The notes beneath the pieces are model-generated. The model saw only the letters and a list, made by a program, of their open reading frames with translations. It did not search any database and was not told where the DNA came from. DNA of 64,000 nt from contig NC_045149.1 of NCBI RefSeq assembly GCF_008831285.2, positions 7,900,417-7,964,416 of the forward strand. The letters are read 5' to 3'. The DNA is from Nymphaea colorata (taxonomy: Eukaryota > Streptophyta > Magnoliopsida > Nymphaeales > Nymphaeaceae). Positions 58,037-64,000 of this stretch are shown in pieces (position 1 is the first letter of the stretch; every line of letters begins with the position of its first letter). The position numbers were made by a program, and so were the translations under genes.

Positions 58037-58759
58037 TTATTTGTTCCGGCGCAGGTCGTCGCCAAGATCGTTGACACTTATCCGAGCAGACGCTTGCCTC
58101 ACCCACTTGATCACCTTCTCCGCCTCCTTACTCATCTTCTCCTGTTCCTTCAGGGCCGCCTTCATCCGCTCCCTCTGGCTTCTCACCGAGAAGGTGCCCA
58201 AATCAGTTAGGATCTCATCGTCCTTCCCCCAGCCGCCGTCGTCGTATGTCTCGCTCCGGCCCTTCTTCCTGAGAGATTTCTTCGGCGATGCCCAGAAACA
58301 GCAGCCCTGTTTGGGAGGAGGCGACGACGAACCGCTCGACGAAGGAGAATCCCAGGAATGGTCGAATTCCTTCGCGGGGAGTGATTTGGGGAGCTTTGTG
58401 GGAGAACTGAAGGCCGGAAGCTCGGTTCCTGCGGAGGCCTTTTGTGGGGTATCAGGTTGGGAAGGATTGGGAGGAGGAGAAGGAGGAGGAGGTGATCGTG
58501 GTGGTTCTCGTTGTTGGTTTTGTTCTTCCTGTTCTTCTTTCTTGGGTGACTGGGTGGTTTTGGTCGTCTGGTTTAAGGACTTGAGGCGCTGGAATCGGGT
58601 CTCTACTGGGGAGGGCAGCACGGAGCTGGCTGATTCATAGGGAGAAGGAAGTTGCTGTATCTGCTCGATGGCAGCGACGTCAAGAATCTCAGTCAGGAGG
58701 TTCTCCACTGCAGAGTCATGGCTGCTCGTTGGAGAAGAGAGGAACGAGACGCCGTCCAT
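58037..58759 (-). CDS. plant protein of unknown function, coiled-coil C-terminus
   Basis: A single-exon frame of 240 residues starting at the ATG complementing 58757-58759. I recognise no named domain. Visible parts: an N-terminal segment with SSHDSAVENLLTEILDVAAI; a Pro/Ser/Gln-rich disordered middle (about 65-150); a Cys-Cys-Phe-Trp patch (GCCFWASPKKSLRKKGR, about 152-168); then WGKDDEILTDLGTFSVRSQR and a charged helical tail with KEAEKVIKWVRQASARISV. The tail plus the CCFW patch looks like a conserved plant-specific family, so this is probably a real gene and not chance. No membrane segment or signal peptide. A (GA)n tract lies just upstream of the start, probably in the 5' UTR. Confidence 0.75.
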   Translation of the reverse strand: MDGVSFLSSPTSSHDSAVENLLTEILDVAAIEQIQQLPSPYESASSVLPSPVETRFQRLKSLNQTTKTTQSPKKEEQEEQNQQREPPRSPPPPSPPPNPSQPDTPQKASAGTELPAFSSPTKLPKSLPAKEFDHSWDSPSSSGSSSPPPKQGCCFWASPKKSLRKKGRSETYDDGGWGKDDEILTDLGTFSVRSQRERMKAALKEQEKMSKEAEKVIKWVRQASARISVNDLGDDLRRNK

Positions 58760-58762
58760 GAG

Positions 58763-58791
58763 AGAGAGTGAGAGAGAGAGAGAGAGAGAGG
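58763..58791. repeat. (GA)n tract upstream of the unknown gene
   Basis: GAGAGAGAGTGAGAGAGAG... immediately 5' of the minus-strand start codon; reads as CT repeats in the sense direction, as often seen in plant 5' UTRs. Confidence 0.9.
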
Positions 58792-59755
58792 CTTAGTCGG
58801 TGGAAAACGTTCGCAGGCGGGAGAGAGAAAGAGACGTTGGCATTCATTTCGTTCTAGAGAGAGACGTTGTTTGGTGGGGCACAGCTTCAGACTTTAGCTG
58901 TGAGAGAGTGTCAAATTTGTCAAACGCTGATCTCAGAGTTGTTGGAGGTCTTGAGTATTTTATGAACCGCGTGATTCACCTTTCTTCTCCTCATCTCATT
59001 TGTTTTCCACTTTTTATTTTTTTAAAGTTTGGAAGTTGATTTTCCTTTGCTTAAATATAAAAATCTCGCGTTCTATAATTTCGTTAAGACGAGGCTTCGA
59101 GTTTGCACGTTAAAATTCGTCAGTACGTGTGGATTTTAAATATTTAGTCGTTTGTTTGGTTCTTGACGTGCTACATGGCATGCTTATTTTGTCTTAGCTG
59201 AGATTTCGGTGTGTGAGTTTGAGCATAAAAAATAAAGGCACGTCGTTCTTCTAGTTATCATGAAGCTTGTGGTGTGTCATAGAGTAATTTGCAAAAGCAG
59301 GCCTCACGTTAAGAAAATAATGTACAAATGGCGTGTCCCATGATACAGACTGCCATTTAAAAGACTGCTTTGCTTTTTAAAGTTACAAAGAACATTGTTT
59401 TAAAGTTAAATACCAACTAGGAATTAGGGTAAAGCCTCTCTCTCTCTCTCTCTCTCTGCGCTCGACTGAGGAAGGGGATCAACTTTTGCTTTTCTTTACA
59501 GTGCAAATTTGATATGATTTGGGGTGAGTTTTTGATGATGTATATCAGGAACACTGTATTACTTCGAGTTTCCATTGTGGGGAAAGATAAAACTATGATT
59601 TTGTAACAAAAATAAGAATCATCCTGTTGAAAAAGCAGCAGTAGACCACCAAAAGCAGGGGTAGAAATCTCACAGAGACTCTGTTTTTGCTTTTTCTTAT
59701 GCCTTTAGAAAAGAAGATCAGGAATATCCCTTTTTTAGTTTGTAGACAAAGCTTT
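58792..59755. other. spacer with (CT)n
   Basis: Upstream region of the minus-strand gene. A (CT)n tract lies at about 59436-59457. No other gene seen. Confidence 0.45.
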
Positions 59756-59930
59756 AGGGGTCATTTGATTACTTCTGCTTTTAAATCTATAGATCTCAAT
59801 ATGACATTCTTTTGCTGATATGGCAAAAATTTCATGGTTCATCAAGTTAAGGATAGTAAGTCCGACTTAAGATCCACACTTAACATTTTTATCTAATTCT
59901 CAAATCCTGATGACGCAATCAAACACCCCT
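59756..59930. mobile_element. small MITE with AGGGGTnTTTGATT ends
   Basis: Left end AGGGGTCATTTGATTAC; right end, complemented, AGGGGTGTTTGATTGC. TTA precedes the first GGGG and TAA follows the last CCCC. About 175 bp. A relative starts near 48249. Confidence 0.7.
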
Positions 59931-60125
59931 AAGGTTATGCTGGAGTGTGTTTAAACAAACAGTGAATCTTCACAATATGGAAAAAAATGAATTTTGAAGT
60001 CCAAGGGAGGAGGGTGAAAGTGATAATCATGCTATGCAATCAATCGTTGAGGAAGTTACTGAGCTAATGAAGATGACAATGCCTTTGCTTGCTGCAGTAG
60101 ATGATTGTGTTGGCATTGCCAGCCA

Positions 60126-60325
60126 TCAGTGGCAGAGACACATATAGGCTGGTGTGCCTATATGTGGCTCTGCCACTGTCAATGATCGTTAGATCGTATT
60201 CTTTTCAATTTTCTTTCATTTTTACATTAAGATTATTTAATATTTACTTTGTTATACATGTAAGTGCCCTCTTAGGTATGAAAACATATGAATCAATGCC
60301 ACTCCAAAAAAATTTTCTGGCTTCG
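60126..60325. repeat. dispersed repeat family C, copy 2
   Basis: Bounded by GTGGCAGAGACACATATAGG and TTCGCCACTGCC. Shares the family C blocks with 40741-40905 in the same orientation. An internal inverted pair, CACATATAGGC and GCCTATATGTG (about 60139-60165), can fold. Confidence 0.65.
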
Positions 60326-60713
60326 CCACTGCCAGCCGTCTGTGAAGATTGTGATAACTTCTGAATGCATGCTAGAAAATCTGGCGTAGCAATAAATCAG
60401 TAAGACAAATACGTGATAACTCTTGATAATCTTCTATGTACAGGGATCAATTACAATGCACGGATTGGAGGTCTAACAAATATGAAAAATAATCAAAACT
60501 AAAGATTGATATTGTCACGGGCTGACTCCTTCATAGACACAGGGAACAGATATATTAATTTGTAAAAATCTAGAAACCGGCAGATGACACTCTTCAATTT
60601 GGATATAATCAATATGTTGGCCAAAAGTGAACTGAGACTTGAGAATCGATCGCTTCTTGTCTCAGTTACTCGCCAGTAAAGATGGTAATGAGCCGGACGA
60701 AGGGCTGTTTCTA

Positions 60714-61094
60714 TAGTTGGCAAACTCGTCGATCTGATTTGTGACTTGCTCGAGTCAACTAGGATGGTTTATTTACTAGGTCACAAGTCAAGGTCCACCG
60801 AGTCAATTGGGACTGTCAACTAATTATGTGCTCTTTTAAGTCGTGCATTTGCTAAATAATGAAACTTGTTATTTTTTAAATTGTGAATTATCTCATAAAC
60901 TTTATTAAATATACACAAATACTCATATTACTTGTTATTCAGTTTTAGTTTATGAAAAATCAAACTTGCACACAGACTTACTTTCTTTTTATCCATTTAT
61001 AGAAAAAAATGCACCATAAAAATTTAAACGTACTGGCTGACCTGATGATCAAGTCTTTATGCAAACTAAGTCCGAGTCAGGAGTTTGCCAACTA
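60714..61094. mobile_element. MITE with perfect 14-bp terminal inverted repeats
   Basis: TAGTTGGCAAACTC at 60714-60727 and its exact complement GAGTTTGCCAACTA at 61081-61094. The interior is about 380 bp, AT-rich, non-coding and similar to 21929-22312. An imperfect flanking direct repeat (TGTTTC core) lies on both sides. Confidence 0.82.
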
Positions 61095-62670
61095 CGATTG
61101 TTTCAGCGGTGCCCTTACTGTTACACCTTTCTAAGGGCTACCAGTGTCTTTTTACGGGTCGACCAACTGTGTGTTTGCATTTTGTCTTTATGTTCTAGGG
61201 ATAATTCATCCCATGAAACAAGTATGGTGGAAATTTTTCCTAGAAAACCTTCCTTGTCTTGCGCCAATTTATTTTTAAAATGCATGCTTTAACCCTGTCT
61301 GCTTTAAATCAACGGTAACTTGCTCTTGAAGAAAAGAAGATACTTTGTGCTTCTCAAGAAGTAACTTGTAACTTGTAAGAGGAGGTCCTTGCTCCTCTTT
61401 TTCTTGCTTGGCATTTTTCGTCCATTCTTCTTTGTTTGTCGATTAGTTTGTTTCGCATGAGCATCGGTTTTGCTCGATGCAAATGTGACCTTGATCTTTG
61501 TTTTATTCATTCTTGAGTAAGTAGAAATAGGACGCCCTGTTCTTGGTGTTCTAGAAACAGGAAATCAAACCTGCTGCAAAGAGAGTCATTCAACAGTTAT
61601 AGACAAGTTGATTGATTTACATTTTCCCTTTGACAAGTTGATTGATTTACATTCTACAGTTATATACACCAAGGTAAGAGGAGCTCAGGAAGAAGAAAAA
61701 AAAACAACAGTGCAATATGAATTGTTTAGGCTGTTGATTTTAACAAGATTATGTGGTGGAAATTGAGTTATAAAAAATAAAACTAATCGATCCTAACTTG
61801 CCAACAACCTATTATTGACATTCATCTCTTAGTTCTCTTTGGAAACAAAACCTGTGTTATTCTCTAATAATTATTGGATTCAACAGTAAATTTGAATCTA
61901 GCTTTTAGGTTTTTTAAGGGTAAGAAGTTATTTGCCCACCGCCTGATGAGAGCCGTAGCGCCCTCTGTGCTCATTGCCCCCGGATTACAATATCTTCCCT
62001 TTATTATGAGATTAACAGAAAAATGATTGATTATTCCATCCATATGTGTGTGAGCGTTCGAGTTTTTGTTGATAGCGTTGAGATAAAAAATAAGAAGCGA
62101 GAACAATTCTTTATTGACAATTTCCTAGGAAGGAGGCCCGCGACCAAGAAACCATATTTTGTCTAACTTCTGCAATGGATTTGTATGGTCAATATTTGAC
62201 TCAAACGAAATGGTATGGTCACACAGGCTTGGGCTGTCGTATGGCCAATTAGAATTTGATTCCTGTGGGTCTATAAATCAAAGTTGCACAAACCACTGGA
62301 GTAGCTCTCCGGGGTGCCGTCTTTAATATAGCTCTGTATAAATCGATACCAATTAAAATATTTTAAGTTGTTTTAAGCAAAAAATGTATGATATGCGCAC
62401 TTTCGTTTTGGCTGATGAATTTGAATCGATTTGTCACTGGTACCATTTGAATCCGGTTTTTTATGAACCACAAAGTTTGTGCGTAAGCGTTGAGAACACG
62501 TTTACAATTTTGACTGTCGGCAAAAGGAAGCTGATTTTTAGAAGTGGTTAATGTAGAAACTTAGCATTTCATTGTTGATAAAATCAATTCTTGAGTCGAA
62601 TTTCAGCTAGAAAGAGACAGAATAGGCTGAATTCAAGTGGGCACCGTTTGTCCATGGATATGAGAGAGAG
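61095..62670. other. spacer upstream of the PPR gene
   Basis: No gene. A short direct repeat, GACAAGTTGATTGATTTACA, occurs twice at about 61601 and 61632. Confidence 0.45.
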
Positions 62671-64000
62671 ATGGCTTCGTCTTCCTTCTCACCGTGTTGG
62701 CTCCATGGGATTTCCTCGAAAGTTACTGCGCATCGCTTCAACAGGAAACTCTTCCACCAACCGCTTGTCGACACCAGCACTTCTTCTCTCACTTCCCCGA
62801 TTTTGTTGACGACCACTGATCGCCGGTGGGCCTCTTCACGCCCCCCAGATGCCCAATTGAGTCGTTCGTACAGACTTTCCGAATTTGGGTATCCAGCTCC
62901 GGTTCGAAACCTGCTCCTTCGTTTGAAGCTCAATCGTAGCTTCGTCGACGCTTCCGTGGTAATACTAAGACTTCCGACCTCGAATTCTGGCCTCTGTCTC
63001 TGTTTCTTTTCTCCTCTTCTTCTCTGTCAGTGGCAACTGGTGCTAGCTTATCGTGCGCTTGGCCTCCTACCATTTCTCTCACTAGACTCAGTGTCTTGAA
63101 TGTAGTAAAATAGTCTCACAGATGATGCTTACTAAATCAAGAAAAGGATCACTTTCAGAGTCGTCGTGGTGATAAAATACGATAGATTTTTTGTGTATTC
63201 CCTTCATATGGAGTATAAGCTCAGAGAGTGAAAGCTTTACGTAACACTTGACATGTGTTTCTGCAACTCATTAACTATTTTAATGGTTCAGTTATTAGTT
63301 GTTACCAAAAGTGGTAGACAGACTCAAAAGTGAGAACAAATGGTTTTGATGGATTAACTTTCATATGTCCAAGATATTGCCTTCGAGCTTTGGACAGGAC
63401 CTTAGCATATGGGAAATGGTAATTGATTTACACGTGCAAATGAACTCGGAAGTTTGTTAGGCTTTCAACAAATAGTATGTGAAAGTCAAAGATTACCATA
63501 GGTCGGTCCATGACAGTATATCATGCTTCAGTACCATATTAGACATGTATTGTCTTTCTGTTTGCTTTGTGGGTGCCTGCGCGTATGCTTAGTATATATT
63601 TTCTTTTGTCTGCAAGTAGGTAAGAGAATGCTGGGATGGACAAGCCAAAGATATATGTCTAGGCGATAAATTTGTTCTGTTAATCCGTGCACTGGGGAAG
63701 AAGGGAATGCCTGATGTAGCTGAGATGCTTTTCATGGAGATGAAAGTTAGTGGCTTTGAACCAAATTGTGCTACTTGGTCAGCTTTGATATTGAGTTTTG
63801 CTAATAATGGTTTTTTATCTCAAGCTCAAGCAATCTGGGATGAAATCATAAACAGTTCATGCAGACCCAATTTAGATGTGATTTCCGGACTAATGGATGC
63901 TTATGGTAAAATGGGGCAGTTCAAGGACATCGAGAGGCTACTGCATGAAGCAAATTCCAGAGACCCTGATCTCTCCTCTGAGTTTTATACTTCAGCTATT
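62671..64000 (+). CDS. pentatricopeptide repeat (PPR) protein, 5' part, cut by window end
   Basis: Exon 1 62671-62958 (96 codons) and exon 2 from 63620 past the right edge; frame kept. The start is Ser/Arg-rich with few acidic residues, fitting a plastid or mitochondrial targeting peptide. Exon 2 carries PPR repeats: helical pairs with GKKGMPDVAEMLFMEMKVSG, FEPNCATWSALILSFANNG, SQAQAIWDEIINS, RPNLDVISGLMDAYGKMGQ. P-type PPR proteins bind organellar RNA and aid its processing, stability or translation; the target cannot be read from this part. Exon 2 begins directly with GTAAGAG after TAG. Confidence 0.86.
62959..63619 (+). other. PPR gene intron 1
   Basis: Donor GTG|GTAATA, acceptor GCAAGTAG. 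Chance frame continues past the donor to 63099 but has no PPR character. No insert recognised. Confidence 0.65.

Overview
This 64 kb window is nuclear DNA of a flowering plant. The genes have many introns with GT-AG borders. They belong to plant lineages: a plastid-envelope maltose exporter (MEX1), a receptor-like cytoplasmic kinase, a nodulin-like/NFD4 membrane transporter and a PPR protein. The spaces between genes are AT-rich and full of Ty1/copia, MITE-like and microsatellite sequence. Several coding exons, notably in the NFD4-like gene and kinase exon 1, are strikingly GC-rich against AT-rich introns. That pattern is often seen in monocots and some early-diverging angiosperms, but I cannot name the species.

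Layout. 1-3719: the 5' part of a decayed Ty1/copia retrotransposon on the minus strand (RT, integrase, GAG-pre-integrase and protease remnants, primer site, one LTR), running off the left edge. 4490-20043 (+): 23 exons of the plant VIRILIZER (VIR/EMB2016) gene, lacking its N-terminal exons, which must lie left of the window; the copia element therefore probably sits in a VIR intron. 20044-29282: no convincing gene; MITE-like elements, a 180-bp repeat array and duplicated segments. 29283-33923 (+): NFD4-like/nodulin-like MFS transporter, three exons. 37018-44142 (-): RLCK-VII (RIPK/PBL-like) kinase, five exons. 44143-51900: repeat-rich spacer. 51901-56835 (+): MEX1, nine exons. 58037-58759 (-): single-exon plant protein of unknown function. 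58760-62670: spacer with MITEs. 62671-64000 (+): start of a PPR gene running off the right edge.

The genes are transcribed independently and do not form an operon or an obvious functional cluster: VIR acts in mRNA m6A methylation, MEX1 exports maltose from starch breakdown, the kinase is a signalling protein, and the PPR protein probably acts on organelle RNA. Gene models were built by hand from splice signals and reading-frame continuity, and every internal exon junction given keeps frame.

I found no clear new multi-gene system. The most unusual structure is a GC-rich run of at least eight consecutive short hairpins (18768-19093) inside the last VIR intron. Other points for a second look are a GC-AG intron in VIR, a copia element whose gag region is replaced by unrelated GC-rich sequence, a TIR element flanked by an 11-bp direct repeat with a second copy 39 kb away, and a 180-bp repeat array bounded by duplicated segments.
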